From Haloimpatiens lingqiaonensis (lineage in GTDB: Bacteria > Bacillota > Clostridia > Clostridiales > Clostridiaceae), in the NCBI RefSeq assembly GCF_044502415.1, contig NZ_CP172402.1: a stretch of 64,000 nucleotides of DNA; one strand, given 5' to 3'. Both the position numbers and the translations under genes were made by a program. Below the pieces are notes generated by a model. That model was not told where the DNA came from. It worked only from the letters and a program-made list of their open reading frames with translations, and searched no databases. This document shows, piece after piece, positions 42,360-51,625 of the stretch (the stretch's first letter is position 1; the number at the start of each line of letters is the position of its first letter).

Positions 42360-45182
42360 TTGAAGGTTTATTTTGAAAAACAGTATATATTACTTCTATT
42401 ACCCATACTATTAATGTTTTTTTGGTATACAGGTAGAAATTTAAATATAAATAAAACTAAAAAGAAAATACTGCTTTTGATACGAAGCTTGCTTATTATG
42501 GTTTTGATTTTTTCTTTAAGTGGGTTAAATTTAGTGTGGAAGGCTAAGGATACATCTACTATATTTTTAGTGGATTCTTCAGATAGTGTTGCTTCTGGTA
42601 AGGAAAAGGCAGAGGAATTTATAAAAAGTTCTATCCGTAATAAAGATGTGGATGATTCCATTGGCATTATGTCTTTTGGCCAAAATGCCCTTGTGGAAAA
42701 CTTTTCATCTAAAAAAGTATCTTTTTCAGGAATTCAAACAGAGCCTATAAGCAGCTATACTAATATAGAAAACGCCATGGTTAACGCTCTTTTAAATATG
42801 GATGAAAAAAATAAAAAAAGAATAGTTATTATAACTGATGAGAAAGAAAACCAAGGAAAAAGTTCTAAATTAATATCTACATTAAAGGAACAAAAGGTGG
42901 ATTTAAAGGTTTATAAAATAGGTGATAATAAAAAAAAGGATGTGGCAATACATAAGGTTGAAGTGCCAGAACAGGTTAGAGTTTCAGAAGAATTTAGTGT
43001 GATAGTCAATATAAAAAGTAATATTAATACCAGTTGCAATGTTAATTTCTTTAGTGATAATGCAAAAAAAGGTGAGTCTAAAGTTAATATAGTCAAGGGT
43101 GATAATAGATTTGTTTTTAAGGATAAAGCTGATGAGGGAGGCTTTAAAACTTATAAAGTGGTTATAGAGCCAGAAACAGATGAGGAGTTAAGAAATAATG
43201 AAGCATCTGCTTTTACCAATGTAAAGGATAAGGCTAAAGTTTTATTAATCCAAGATGATGAAAAAGATGCAGCTGAAATAATAAATATATTAAAGGCTTC
43301 TAATGTGGATTTTAATGTGGTAAGGGTTGGAGCAGAACCTTCAGAAATAAAAACTTTATCCAAATATAAGAGCATAATAACCTGTAATGTATCCTCAGAA
43401 AATTTAAGTAGTGGATTTTTAAATTCATTAAACACATATGTAAGGGATTTAGGGGGAGGTTTAATAGCAGTAGGAGGAGATAACTCCTTTGCTTTAGGTG
43501 GATATGCTAAAACGCCTCTAGAGGATGTTTTGCCGGTATATATGGATATGCGAGGAAAAAAAGAAATACCGCCTATTTCTATGATGCTTATAATAGATAG
43601 ATCAGGCAGTATGAGCGGTGAAAAAATGGAGCTTGCCAAAGAAGCAGCAGCTAGAACTTCAGAATTTTTAAGAGATAAAGATGAAATAGGAGTAATAGCT
43701 TTTGATGATGCACAATATTGGGTTGTTAAAAGGCAAAATGTAAAGGATAGAAAGGCCATAAGAGAAGCCATAGGAACTATAAGGTCAGGGGGAGGAACTA
43801 GTATATTACCTGCCTTATATGAGGGATATAATTCGCTGAAGAACAGTAAGGCTGAAATAAAGCACGTAATTTTATTAACAGATGGTCAAGCAGAAAGAGA
43901 GGGATATGATACTTTAATAAGAGATTTTAAAAATAAGAATATAACTGTATCTACAGTAGCTGTAGGTTCAGATTCTGACAGAGTATTACTAGAAAATATA
44001 GCCAAAGGAGCTAAGGGTAGATTTTATTATACGGATAATTTAAGCAGTATACCTAGAATATTTGCAAAAGAAACTTTTATGGCATCTAGAACTTATTTAA
44101 ATAACAAGAGGTTTACTCCAGTAGTTCAATCTTCTCATGCCATACTTTCGGGAGTATATGAAAATGGTCTTCCACAGCTTTTGGGATATATAGGAGCTAC
44201 ACCTAAAAAAACCTCTAAGGTGATACTTAAGACACCGGAGGATGACCCAATACTTACAGTATGGCAATATGGTCTAGGTAAGGCTGTAGCTTGGAATTCG
44301 GATATGAATGGAAAATGGAGTAAAGAGTATATTTCATGGGATAAAAACTTAAAACTTTGGCAGAACTTATTGAATTGGAGTATAGAAAATTATAATAGCG
44401 AGTCTTTACAGTTAAATACTAATGTGGAAGGGCAGAAGGGTATTATAGAAGTTCAGGGAGAAAATTTAAATTCATCTTCTGTACTTGAAGCTCAAATAAT
44501 AGCACCATCCATGAAAAGTAAAAAAGTAAAATTATATCCAAAGGAAATAAATAAGTTTTCTGGTGAATTTACTTTAGATGAAACAGGAGTATATATGGTT
44601 AAGGTTAAGGAGATAAAAGATGGGCAAATAGTAAACTCCACAATGGGCGGAATTAGTGCTGATTATTCTCCAGAATACAGGATAGATGAAGGACAAAGTT
44701 CTTTAAAGGATTTAGTAAAGGGAGTAGGGGGGAAGTATATAACTTCTCCAAAAGAAGTTTTTCAAGGTAAAATAGATGACGTATATACCAGGAGAGAACT
44801 TTCTAATTTATTTATAGCTCTAGGTATAATATTATTTTTATTGGATATAGCAATTAGAAAATTAGAATTACCTTATGAAAAAATACAAAACAAGATTAAA
44901 ACTACCCTAGCAGGTGCAAAGCTATTAAGAAATAAGAATAAAATAAAGCAAAATAAGATGGACAAAAGTAGCATAGTTGATAATAAAAATAGTATTACAA
45001 AGGAAAAAGAAGATTTTATTGAAGTACCTAATGAAACAGTATTAGATAAAAATGATATTATTATTGAACATGAACAGAAGGCTTTGCAAAATAAGACTTT
45101 GGAAAATAAGACTTCTGAAGAAAATACTTCTTTAAATACATCAGAACTTTTAAAAATCAAAAAACATAAGAATAAATTTTAG
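42360..45182 (+). CDS. Large membrane-anchored VWA-domain protein
   Basis: This 940-aa protein has two N-terminal membrane segments (about residues 8-25 and 37-57), a first VWA-like region (IFLVDSSDSVASGKEKAEEF, near 75), a second VWA domain with an intact MIDAS (LIIDRSGSMSGEK, near 415, and LLTDGQAE) and a C-terminal membrane helix (about 815-835) followed by a lysine-rich tail. The layout resembles glutamine-amidotransferase-like/BatA-type membrane proteins. Function unknown, possibly envelope-associated metal-dependent protein binding. Start TTG 42360 has GGGAG upstream. The 2.8-kb gene stands alone. Confidence 0.8.
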   Translation: MKVYFEKQYILLLLPILLMFFWYTGRNLNINKTKKKILLLIRSLLIMVLIFSLSGLNLVWKAKDTSTIFLVDSSDSVASGKEKAEEFIKSSIRNKDVDDSIGIMSFGQNALVENFSSKKVSFSGIQTEPISSYTNIENAMVNALLNMDEKNKKRIVIITDEKENQGKSSKLISTLKEQKVDLKVYKIGDNKKKDVAIHKVEVPEQVRVSEEFSVIVNIKSNINTSCNVNFFSDNAKKGESKVNIVKGDNRFVFKDKADEGGFKTYKVVIEPETDEELRNNEASAFTNVKDKAKVLLIQDDEKDAAEIINILKASNVDFNVVRVGAEPSEIKTLSKYKSIITCNVSSENLSSGFLNSLNTYVRDLGGGLIAVGGDNSFALGGYAKTPLEDVLPVYMDMRGKKEIPPISMMLIIDRSGSMSGEKMELAKEAAARTSEFLRDKDEIGVIAFDDAQYWVVKRQNVKDRKAIREAIGTIRSGGGTSILPALYEGYNSLKNSKAEIKHVILLTDGQAEREGYDTLIRDFKNKNITVSTVAVGSDSDRVLLENIAKGAKGRFYYTDNLSSIPRIFAKETFMASRTYLNNKRFTPVVQSSHAILSGVYENGLPQLLGYIGATPKKTSKVILKTPEDDPILTVWQYGLGKAVAWNSDMNGKWSKEYISWDKNLKLWQNLLNWSIENYNSESLQLNTNVEGQKGIIEVQGENLNSSSVLEAQIIAPSMKSKKVKLYPKEINKFSGEFTLDETGVYMVKVKEIKDGQIVNSTMGGISADYSPEYRIDEGQSSLKDLVKGVGGKYITSPKEVFQGKIDDVYTRRELSNLFIALGIILFLLDIAIRKLELPYEKIQNKIKTTLAGAKLLRNKNKIKQNKMDKSSIVDNKNSITKEKEDFIEVPNETVLDKNDIIIEHEQKALQNKTLENKTSEENTSLNTSELLKIKKHKNKF

Positions 45183-45376
45183 TTTTGTTTTTGTGGAAAA
45201 TAAGGATGAATAAAAATTAGTATTAAGGCATTAAAGGTTAAAACTTAGAGATATATTACAAATGCCGTGTTACATTATTTGTAATATGTTATAATATAAA
45301 GATTTACTTAAAATTAAAATACGCTTATAAAAACTTTTATCTATAAATTTAATATTTAAAATTAAAAATAAATAGT

Positions 45377-45431
45377 TAAAAGCTCTAATCTAAAGAGGCT
45401 TAATTAAATTTCTTTAAATTAGAGCTTTTAA
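45377..45431. terminator. Bidirectional terminator between the VWA gene and ispF
   Basis: TAAAAGCTCTAAT(C)TAAAGA pairs with TCTTTA(A)ATTAGAGCTTTTA around a loop, with A and T tracts on the two sides. It serves the converging VWA gene (+) and ispF (-). Confidence 0.85.
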
Positions 45432-45484
45432 AAGTTTTTCATTATTAATTTCTATAATAGTGCAGAATTTAGTTAAATATTTTA

Positions 45485-45952
45485 CTATTGTATCAAGCAT
45501 ATACTCTGAGAAGAAATGCCTTGTTCACTACCGGTGAATCCAAGACCCTCTTCTGTGGTTGCTTTTACATTTATTTGATCTACATGTATATTTAAGGCGT
45601 TTGCTATATTTTTTCTCATGTTTTCTATATGAGGTGCAATTTTAGGTTTTTGAGCTATTATAGTAGCATCAATATTTACAATAGTATATCCATTGTTTTT
45701 TATAAGTTCGCCAACCTTTTGAAGCAGCAATATGCTAGAAATGTCTTTAAAGGAATTATCAGTGTCAGGAAAATGTTTGCCAATATCGCCTAAAGCAGCT
45801 GCACCAAGTACGCTGTCCATTATAGCGTGAAGTAATACGTCTGCATCTGAGTGACCTAGTAAACCCTTTTCGTGGGGGATATCCACGCCGCCTAATATAA
45901 GTTTTCTATTTGGCACCAATTTATGTACATCATAACCCATGCCTATTCTCAT
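45485..45952 (-). CDS. ispF: 2-C-methyl-D-erythritol 2,4-cyclodiphosphate synthase
   Basis: This 155-aa IspF forms the cyclic diphosphate intermediate of the MEP isoprenoid pathway. The conserved GMGYDVHKL (residues 4-12) with zinc-binding Asp/His, GHSDADVLLHAIMDS and ATTEEGLGFTGSEQGI are all present. I chose ATG 45952 because AGGAGG lies upstream and the product then starts MRIGMGYDVH. A longer in-frame start at 45985 adds non-homologous residues. It is monocistronic here. Confidence 0.95.
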   Translation of the reverse strand: MRIGMGYDVHKLVPNRKLILGGVDIPHEKGLLGHSDADVLLHAIMDSVLGAAALGDIGKHFPDTDNSFKDISSILLLQKVGELIKNNGYTIVNIDATIIAQKPKIAPHIENMRKNIANALNIHVDQINVKATTEEGLGFTGSEQGISSQSICLIQ

Positions 45953-46031
45953 GCTTGTTTTCCTCCTTGCATATAAAAAATCCATCTAACCAGTATATTT
46001 TAACATAAAAATATATTATGCAAAAATATAA

Positions 46032-46051
46032 ACTCCCTTTAAACAGGGAGT
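46032..46051 (-). terminator. Terminator after the 54-aa ORF
   Basis: ACTCCCT/AGGGAGT around TTAAAC, followed on the minus strand by TTATATTTTTG. It separates the small gene from ispF. Confidence 0.7.
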
Positions 46052-46076
46052 AAATACTAAAATTAAGTAAAAAATA

Positions 46077-46241
46077 TTAATTTATATTAGTTATTTTTTT
46101 AGGGTAATTATAAGTTCCTTTATTGCCGAAGAATTTTCCCAAGAGCTTTTTTATTTTCATAAAATATATCATCAAACGTTTTTTTCTTTTGTAACGATTC
46201 TTATTTTTAAAGTCTACAAAGATAACTTTATTGTTTTGCAT
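46077..46241 (-). CDS. Hypothetical 54-aa basic protein
   Basis: ATG 46241 opens a 55-codon frame (MQNNKVIFVDFKNKNRYKRK... ending KKITNIN) that is rich in Lys, Arg and aromatic residues. GAAAGG lies upstream as a weak SD, and a terminator follows shortly after the stop. I do not recognise a family. The central RYKRKKRL stretch and a hydrophobic patch (MIYFMKI) could bind nucleic acid or membranes. It may also be a chance frame. Confidence 0.45.
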   Translation of the reverse strand: MQNNKVIFVDFKNKNRYKRKKRLMIYFMKIKKLLGKFFGNKGTYNYPKKITNIN

Positions 46242-46456
46242 AAGCAACACAACCTTTCATAGATAAATGCCCCTTTTATATATTATAGCATAAACTTATT
46301 GAAATATTAAGAAAATTTAAACTATTTTATGGTTATTTTAATCTACAGTTAAATTGTGAGTTAATATAAAGATTGAAAAATTAATTAATATTATATGAAT
46401 AGTTAATTAATTTTTATACTAAGAAATATGCAGTTTGTTGATGAATTATTGATATT

Positions 46457-46482
46457 AACATGAAACTAACATGAAACTAACA
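46457..46482 (+). repeat. Direct repeat ACATGAAACTA x2
   Basis: AACATGAAACT is repeated in tandem immediately beside the DnaA-box cluster. It could be part of a binding array or a small slippage duplication. Confidence 0.5.
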
Positions 46483-46484
46483 AC

Positions 46485-46616
46485 TTATCCACAATGAAAA
46501 TGTGGATAATGTGAATAACTTTATGAAAATAAGCACTTGTATTAATTTTAAACCATAAAATGGAAAGTAATTAATAACAAATTATTAACATAAACATATA
46601 TTGATAATGTGGATAA
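46485..46616. promoter_or_regulatory. Cluster of four DnaA boxes
   Basis: TTATCCACA (46485-46493), TGTGGATAA (46501-46509), TGTGAATAA (46510-46518) and TGTGGATAA (46608-46616) match the DnaA box TTATNCACA on one or other strand. Three have the perfect TTATCCACA form, and the second and third abut. No dnaA or dnaN lies nearby, so this is not evidently oriC. It may be a titration or regulatory cluster, or a DnaA-controlled promoter for the deacetylase gene downstream. Confidence 0.7.
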
Positions 46617-46732
46617 CTTACAACCATTAAATTTTAAAGAAAGTTTTTAGTATGATATATTATATTATATTATATGTTTTTATATAAATATGGTTGCATG
46701 GATAAGTGCACCAATAGATTAGGAGTAAATAT

Positions 46733-47536
46733 ATGAAGTATAAAAATAAAAATTTTATATTTAAAGCCACTGTAATTATCTTACTTTTTATTTTGGTTTT
46801 AAACGGAAGAATTGCAGAACCTTTTCTTAGGATTATGGGAAAAACAACTAGAAAAAAAGGGAAGGATACTTATAAATATTCAATACCTATATTAATGTAT
46901 CATTCTATATCGGATAATAAAAATGGTTTTTTTGTAGTAGATAAGAATAACTTTAGAAAACAAATGAAATATATAAAAGATAATGGGTATGAGACTTTAA
47001 CTTTAGATCAAGTATATTATCATATTTTACAAGATAAACCCTTTCCTGATAAATCAGTAGTCATAACCTTTGACGATGGTTATAAAGACAACTATGTAAA
47101 TGCATATCCTGTATTGAAAGAATTTGATTTAAAGGCCACTATATTTGTTGTTGCGGATTATATAACTAATGGAAGTAGTACTATTTATTCCAGTTTAAAG
47201 GAACTTAGGGAGATGAACGAAAATGGGATAGATATTCAATGTCATACTTCTAGTCACAAAAAATTAGACAAGCTATCCTATAGTGAACAACTTCAGGATT
47301 TAGGTTTAGCTAAGGAAAAAATAGAGAATCTTATTAATAATAACGTAAAATTTTTGGCATATCCCTATGGAAGATATAATAATGACACAATAAAGGCCGC
47401 AAAAAAGTTAGGCTATGAAATGGCAGTTACAACTCACATGGGTTATTGTAATGCTAATGAAGAAAGTTTTAAAGTTAGGAGAATTTGTATTCCAGGCTTT
47501 ACTGGAATGAATATATTCAAAAGAATACTATATTAG
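46733..47536 (+). CDS. Membrane-anchored polysaccharide deacetylase
   Basis: This 267-aa carbohydrate esterase family 4 protein has an N-terminal membrane anchor (about residues 8-25) and a NodB domain with TFDDGYKDNY (D114, D115) and the metal-binding His pair HTSSH (H171, H175). YPYGRYNN is the third motif. It would remove acetyl groups from peptidoglycan or an extracellular polysaccharide on the cell surface. It is preceded by the DnaA-box cluster and followed by composite array E. Confidence 0.9.
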   Translation: MKYKNKNFIFKATVIILLFILVLNGRIAEPFLRIMGKTTRKKGKDTYKYSIPILMYHSISDNKNGFFVVDKNNFRKQMKYIKDNGYETLTLDQVYYHILQDKPFPDKSVVITFDDGYKDNYVNAYPVLKEFDLKATIFVVADYITNGSSTIYSSLKELREMNENGIDIQCHTSSHKKLDKLSYSEQLQDLGLAKEKIENLINNNVKFLAYPYGRYNNDTIKAAKKLGYEMAVTTHMGYCNANEESFKVRRICIPGFTGMNIFKRILY

Positions 47537-47561
47537 AAAAATGTGACGGAAGTGGCATAGG

Positions 47562-47794
47562 AAAAATCTGCTTTTAATTCCGTGATAAATGTGAAATTTT
47601 GGACTGTGAACAATACGCCAAGAACTTCTAAATATTTGTCCATCTAAAGCCCCTAAAGTTTTCAAACTCACTCGTGCCTCGCTCAGACAATGAAAACTTC
47701 TTAACGGTTCTTTAAATGGACAAATAAAGAAGTTCTAAGGCTAGTTCAATAGTCCTAAATTTCACATTTATCACTCCATTAAAAGCAGATTTTT
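47562..47794 (+). repeat. Palindrome P3 (232 bp family)
   Basis: This 233-nt copy has the common arm type (ATTTGTCCATCTAAAGC against the opposite TTTAAATGGACAAAT). It begins 25 nt after the deacetylase stop in the same orientation. The sequence GTGACGGAAGTGGCATAGG precedes it, as after the other host genes. Confidence 0.9.
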
Positions 47795-47886
47795 CAGGTC
47801 ATGCATATATGGTCATGAGGAGAGAACAACCTACTAAAGGATAAATTTTCTTCATTGCATTACGAAAAATTTTAGAATGTAAAAAA

Positions 47887-47996
47887 GATAACGGGGCTGT
47901 CGCACTAAGGAATTTACATACAATATATTCATTTGCAAATTTAAAATTAGCACCAATATATTGTAGTATTTATTCTTAATGCGATAGCTCCGTTAT
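47887..47996 (+). repeat. 110-nt hairpin with G-U pairs in array E
   Basis: ATAACGGGGCTGTCGCACTA pairs with the segment ending ATAGCTCCGTTAT. Several of the pairs are G-U on the plus strand, the transcribed strand of the deacetylase, with one mismatch. It occupies the same slot as the 23-bp hairpin of array C and the 43-nt hairpin of arrays B, D and F. Confidence 0.75.
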
Positions 47997-48164
47997 TTAT
48001 ACTTTTACGTTTAACTTAAACCATTTATTGGCGGTAGCCAGGCTAAATATATAAATATCAGATATCAATTAATGTGGATTTTCTTTATTTTATTTAGAAA
48101 ATCTTTAATTTATAAGAAAGAAAGAGCTCATAATATTTTTTAGGCGTAGCCGTTAGTTTAGTCA

Positions 48165-49574
48165 CTAATCCATAAGCTCCAGTCTCTCGGCTCCAAATGT
48201 GTATGGTATTATAAAATAAAAAGTGGAGCCTTGATTTTCCCTGCTTTCAACACCATACTTAAAATTATGGTGATCTAGTATTTCTTTACATATAGGTAGC
48301 CCTAGGCCGATACCGCCGCTTTTTGAGTCTTTGTAGTATCTATACCAAACATCCTTAATCATATTTTTAGGTATTCCTATACCATTATCCTCCACAGAAA
48401 CTTTAATTCCTTCAGGTGTTTCAACTGAAGAGATTTTTATTATTGAATTATTAGGAGAAAACTTTAGAGCATTATTTATAAAATTATACATTACTCTATA
48501 CATATACTTTTCGTCAATTAGTACCTTGATAGGTTTCGAATTTAAAACAAGTTCTATGTTCTTTTCTTTGCTTAAGGCTAGAAAGCTTTCCACACATTGG
48601 CTTAAAAAATAGCTAATATCCACTTCCTCAAGGGTTAATTTAAGTTTACCTTCTTGAAGCTTTGATATTTCTAATAAATCCACTACCATAGCATTTAATT
48701 TGTCCACTTCATTTATGATTTCCTTTGAATAATTAACAGTTTCCTCCTCTGAAAGTATTCCATCGGTAATAGCTTCACTATAATTTCTAATAATACTAAG
48801 AGGAGTTCTAAAATCATGAGACATATTTGCTATAAATTTTTTTTGAAAGGAATACTTTTCTTTTAATTTATTAGACATATTACTAATGCTAACATACAAT
48901 TCTTCTATCTCGTCATGAGTATTTATAGTTTCTACTATTTCAAAATTGCCTTTGGCGATTTCATTAGAAATATTTTTTAATTGTAGTATAGGTTTTGTGA
49001 ATTTTTTTCCTAGGAAATAAAATATAGGTATAGATATGATAATGGCTATAATAAATACAGATATAAGAACTATGTATATTATGTTTAAAAACTCTGAGTA
49101 AGGAGCAGCATTTTCAAAAGTAATTAAGTATCCAAGAGGAGTTTCTAGCTTGTAGGTTAAAAAGGATTCACCATTTTTTATAGTAATTATGTCTTGAATA
49201 TGTAAATTTTTAATATCCATATCCTTAAGTATATGCATTATACCCATTTTAGATTTTGTAAGAGGGATAATTGCGGAATTTTTAATTAAAACAGCATTAC
49301 CGTATAATTCCTCAACAGGGGTATTAGATTTTAAGCTTTCATATATTTCTTCTGCATTGTTTTTTAGTGTGTTATATTGTTGTCTTCTATAAAGCTTTGA
49401 TAAGAATGAACCGCTAATAAAAAAACATATAAAAATTACTAGGGTTATAGTGAAGAGAAAGTATTTTATTAATTTTTTAGTTATTTTACTATTTTTCATA
49501 ATTATATGCAAAGGAAGCCACCATTGTTTATTGATGGATACATTGTTGCATTTCACCTCACTTTTCATATTCAT
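48165..49574 (-). CDS. Sensor histidine kinase
   Basis: This two-component kinase of up to 469 aa has TM1 (about residues 37-60), an extracytoplasmic sensing region, TM2 (about 160-185), HAMP, an H-box MSHDFRTPLS with the phosphorylatable His (near 255), and an ATPase domain with N-box FINNALKFSP and G-boxes DNGIGI and GIGLGLP. Neither start has a clear SD. ATG 49499 (MKNSKITKKL) would give a more usual N-terminus. It is downstream of its response regulator and close to LiaF/TM2-type proteins, so an envelope-stress role is likely. Confidence 0.9.
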   Translation of the reverse strand: MNMKSEVKCNNVSINKQWWLPLHIIMKNSKITKKLIKYFLFTITLVIFICFFISGSFLSKLYRRQQYNTLKNNAEEIYESLKSNTPVEELYGNAVLIKNSAIIPLTKSKMGIMHILKDMDIKNLHIQDIITIKNGESFLTYKLETPLGYLITFENAAPYSEFLNIIYIVLISVFIIAIIISIPIFYFLGKKFTKPILQLKNISNEIAKGNFEIVETINTHDEIEELYVSISNMSNKLKEKYSFQKKFIANMSHDFRTPLSIIRNYSEAITDGILSEEETVNYSKEIINEVDKLNAMVVDLLEISKLQEGKLKLTLEEVDISYFLSQCVESFLALSKEKNIELVLNSKPIKVLIDEKYMYRVMYNFINNALKFSPNNSIIKISSVETPEGIKVSVEDNGIGIPKNMIKDVWYRYYKDSKSGGIGLGLPICKEILDHHNFKYGVESRENQGSTFYFIIPYTFGAERLELMD

Positions 49575-49625
49575 AAAATAAAATCACAAAATATGGATAT
49601 AATGATAGTATTCACTTCAGTTTTA

Positions 49626-50300
49626 CTATAAATCTAATTTATATCCTACGCCCCATACAGTTTTAAGTTTTTCGTCACAAAAAATTAATTTTTCTCTTAA
49701 TTTTTTCACATGAGTATCTACGGTTCGTGTATCACCCATAAAATCATATCCCCAAACTTTATCTAAAAGATGGTCTCTTTTAAATACTTGATTTGGATTA
49801 TTTATTAAAAACAAAAGAAGATCAAATTCTTTAGGTGTTAAAGAAATTATTTCGTTATTTTGGTAAACAGTTCTGCTTTCTACTTCTACTAATAGATTAT
49901 CTAGAGTTATCCTAGATAAGTTTGAGGAAGAGGCAATATTTGATTTAATTCTAAGATTTACTCTAAGTACAAGTTCCCTCATGCTTAAAGGTTTTACCAT
50001 ATAGTCATCAGCTCCTAGTTCAAAGCCAAATATTCTATCCTCTTCTTCACCTCTGGCAGTAGTTAATATAACTGATGGGGAGTTTTCTTTGCTTTTAGCT
50101 TTACGAAGTAAAGACCAGCCATCTTTTTTAGGCATCATTATGTCTAATATTATTAAATCGTATTCCTCTTCTTGAATCTTTTTCTCTCCCTCATCTCCAT
50201 CGTAAGCAAAGTCTACTAAATAGCCTTCTTTTTTTAGATATACACCCATTATATTTGATAATTTTTTTTCGTCTTCCACAATAAGAATTTTATTATTCAT
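49626..50300 (-). CDS. OmpR-family response regulator
   Basis: This 224-aa regulator has a receiver domain (residues 1-115; phospho-acceptor Asp53 in ILDIMMPKKD, and DYMVKPL) and a winged-helix DNA-binding domain (about 130-224; LTPKEFDLLLFL, KVWGYDFMGDTRTVDTHVKK). It is co-transcribed with the kinase 51 nt downstream. A plus-strand envelope gene cluster starts 325 nt away, a natural target set. Confidence 0.93.
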   Translation of the reverse strand: MNNKILIVEDEKKLSNIMGVYLKKEGYLVDFAYDGDEGEKKIQEEEYDLIILDIMMPKKDGWSLLRKAKSKENSPSVILTTARGEEEDRIFGFELGADDYMVKPLSMRELVLRVNLRIKSNIASSSNLSRITLDNLLVEVESRTVYQNNEIISLTPKEFDLLLFLINNPNQVFKRDHLLDKVWGYDFMGDTRTVDTHVKKLREKLIFCDEKLKTVWGVGYKLDL

Positions 50301-50420
50301 GAAAAACTCACCTCTCTTCTTTTTTACGTTTTAATTGTGTAACATATTTTAATTTTCTTATTTATAATTTTAGTATTTATAATAGTTTTAATCAATTAAA
50401 TTTATAAATTGAAATAAAAA

Positions 50421-50450
50421 AAGGATAATTAGTGGGGGCTAATTATCCTT
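50421..50450. promoter_or_regulatory. Perfect 12-bp hairpin in the divergent region
   Basis: AAGGATAATTAG/CTAATTATCCTT around TGGGGG. A T-run follows only on the minus strand, yet no minus-strand gene precedes it. It could be an antisense terminator or an operator for the divergent promoters. Confidence 0.5.
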
Positions 50451-50624
50451 AAATATAATGGGGGCATTTGGTTTAATTTTGACTTCATAAATTATTATTG
50501 ACACTTTTTAAAAAGTTATTCATTTTAGAGGAAAAAATTTAATTATATAGAATAGTAATTATAAAGTGGTATTGAATATATTAAGAGTGAGTTAATTAAT
50601 ACAAGGGTGTAGAGGAGGAATTTT

Positions 50625-51620
50625 ATGAAGAGGACAGGGACTATAACTAGTGCAATAGCTCTTATATTTTATGGAGTTTGGCTAGCTATAAGCAATGTGA
50701 ACTATAATTTAGCTAAGGAAATCTTTAAGTGGTGGCCGTTTATATTCATATTGCTGGGAGTAGAGGTTTTATATTTAGGGAAAAAAGAGGGGAAGGAAAA
50801 CAAAAGTATAGGATTTAACTATTTGATAATCCCTATACTGATACTTTTTATAGGGACGAACAGTTTTTATTATTTAAGGGATGATAGTGGTATTTTCAAA
50901 AAAAACAGTGGGGAGATTAAACAAAGATATAAGGAGTACTTTAAAAACAGCTTTCACATAAAGGGAGTTGACATAGATAAAAATAAGTCTAAAAGAATTA
51001 AGGTTGATAAAACTTTGGATATTTATGGAAAACAAATTAAATGTGAATTGCCTAATTCCAAAATTAAGATTAAAAATTCCTATGGAAATGAAATAAGGTT
51101 GGATTTAGAAGTATATGTAGATAAGAATAAAGCTATTAGAAAATATGAAATAAATACGGAAAAAGAAAATGAGGGATATAAAATAAATTTCCCTGAAGCC
51201 TTTGTAAATGGAGTAGAGGGAACCCTATATGTTCCAAAAGATATGTATGTAAAAATAAATGGAACTAATTTAGATATAGAAAGTGGTGATTTTCGTGGAG
51301 ATATTGATATAGATGGATCTAATTGTGATATAGATTTAGAAGGGGATATTAGAAAAAGTGTAATTGATATATCCAATGGAAAAATAAATTTAAAAAATAG
51401 TAAATGCAGTAATATAAAGATAGATGCGTCTAATGCAACAGTTACAGTAAATACTAAAGATAAAAACTTTAAAGCGAATTTAGATATAAGCAATGGAGTT
51501 TGCAAATTTAACAATGAAAAGAAAGTAAATTCAGGTTTATCTAGGAATTTAGGAAATGGTGATGGAATTTTAAATATTGACATAAGCAATGGAACCATAA
51601 ATGTTAAGAGTGAGGAGTGA
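50625..51620 (+). CDS. LiaF/toastrack-like membrane sensor
   Basis: This 331-aa protein has about four N-terminal membrane helices (residues 5-88, LiaI/LiaF-TM-like: WWPFIFILLGVEVLYLGKKE) and an extracytoplasmic or cytosolic beta-solenoid toastrack domain (about 175-331) with repeated DID/ISNG units (DISNGKINLKNS, DISNGTINV). Such proteins modulate envelope-stress two-component systems. It is divergent from the response regulator, a typical arrangement. SD GAGGAGG precedes ATG 50625. Confidence 0.8.
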   Translation: MKRTGTITSAIALIFYGVWLAISNVNYNLAKEIFKWWPFIFILLGVEVLYLGKKEGKENKSIGFNYLIIPILILFIGTNSFYYLRDDSGIFKKNSGEIKQRYKEYFKNSFHIKGVDIDKNKSKRIKVDKTLDIYGKQIKCELPNSKIKIKNSYGNEIRLDLEVYVDKNKAIRKYEINTEKENEGYKINFPEAFVNGVEGTLYVPKDMYVKINGTNLDIESGDFRGDIDIDGSNCDIDLEGDIRKSVIDISNGKINLKNSKCSNIKIDASNATVTVNTKDKNFKANLDISNGVCKFNNEKKVNSGLSRNLGNGDGILNIDISNGTINVKSEE

Positions 51621-51625
51621 TATAA

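Larger units (their letters stand above)
47537..48164 (+). repeat. Composite hairpin-repeat array E (3' of the deacetylase)
   Basis: Palindrome P3 (47562-47794) is followed by a TTTTTC/GAAAAA-type hairpin, a long hairpin at 47887-47996, GGCGGTAGCCAG, TATC repeats, a GATTTTC/GAAAATC hairpin and the start of the GGCTC-type module. It lies between the convergent deacetylase and histidine-kinase genes. Confidence 0.85.

Noticed and set aside
43151..43771. 206-aa reading frame antisense to the VWA gene
   Set aside because: Serine/leucine-rich shadow of a strongly coding opposite strand, with no SD or homologous motif.
46485..46616. Chromosomal origin of replication
   Set aside because: DnaA boxes are present, but there is no dnaA, dnaN or AT-rich unwinding layout typical of clostridial oriC. 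Kept only as a DnaA-box cluster.
51080..51598. 172-aa frame antisense to the toastrack gene
   Set aside because: Composition is that of a reversed beta-repeat coding strand. No start signal.
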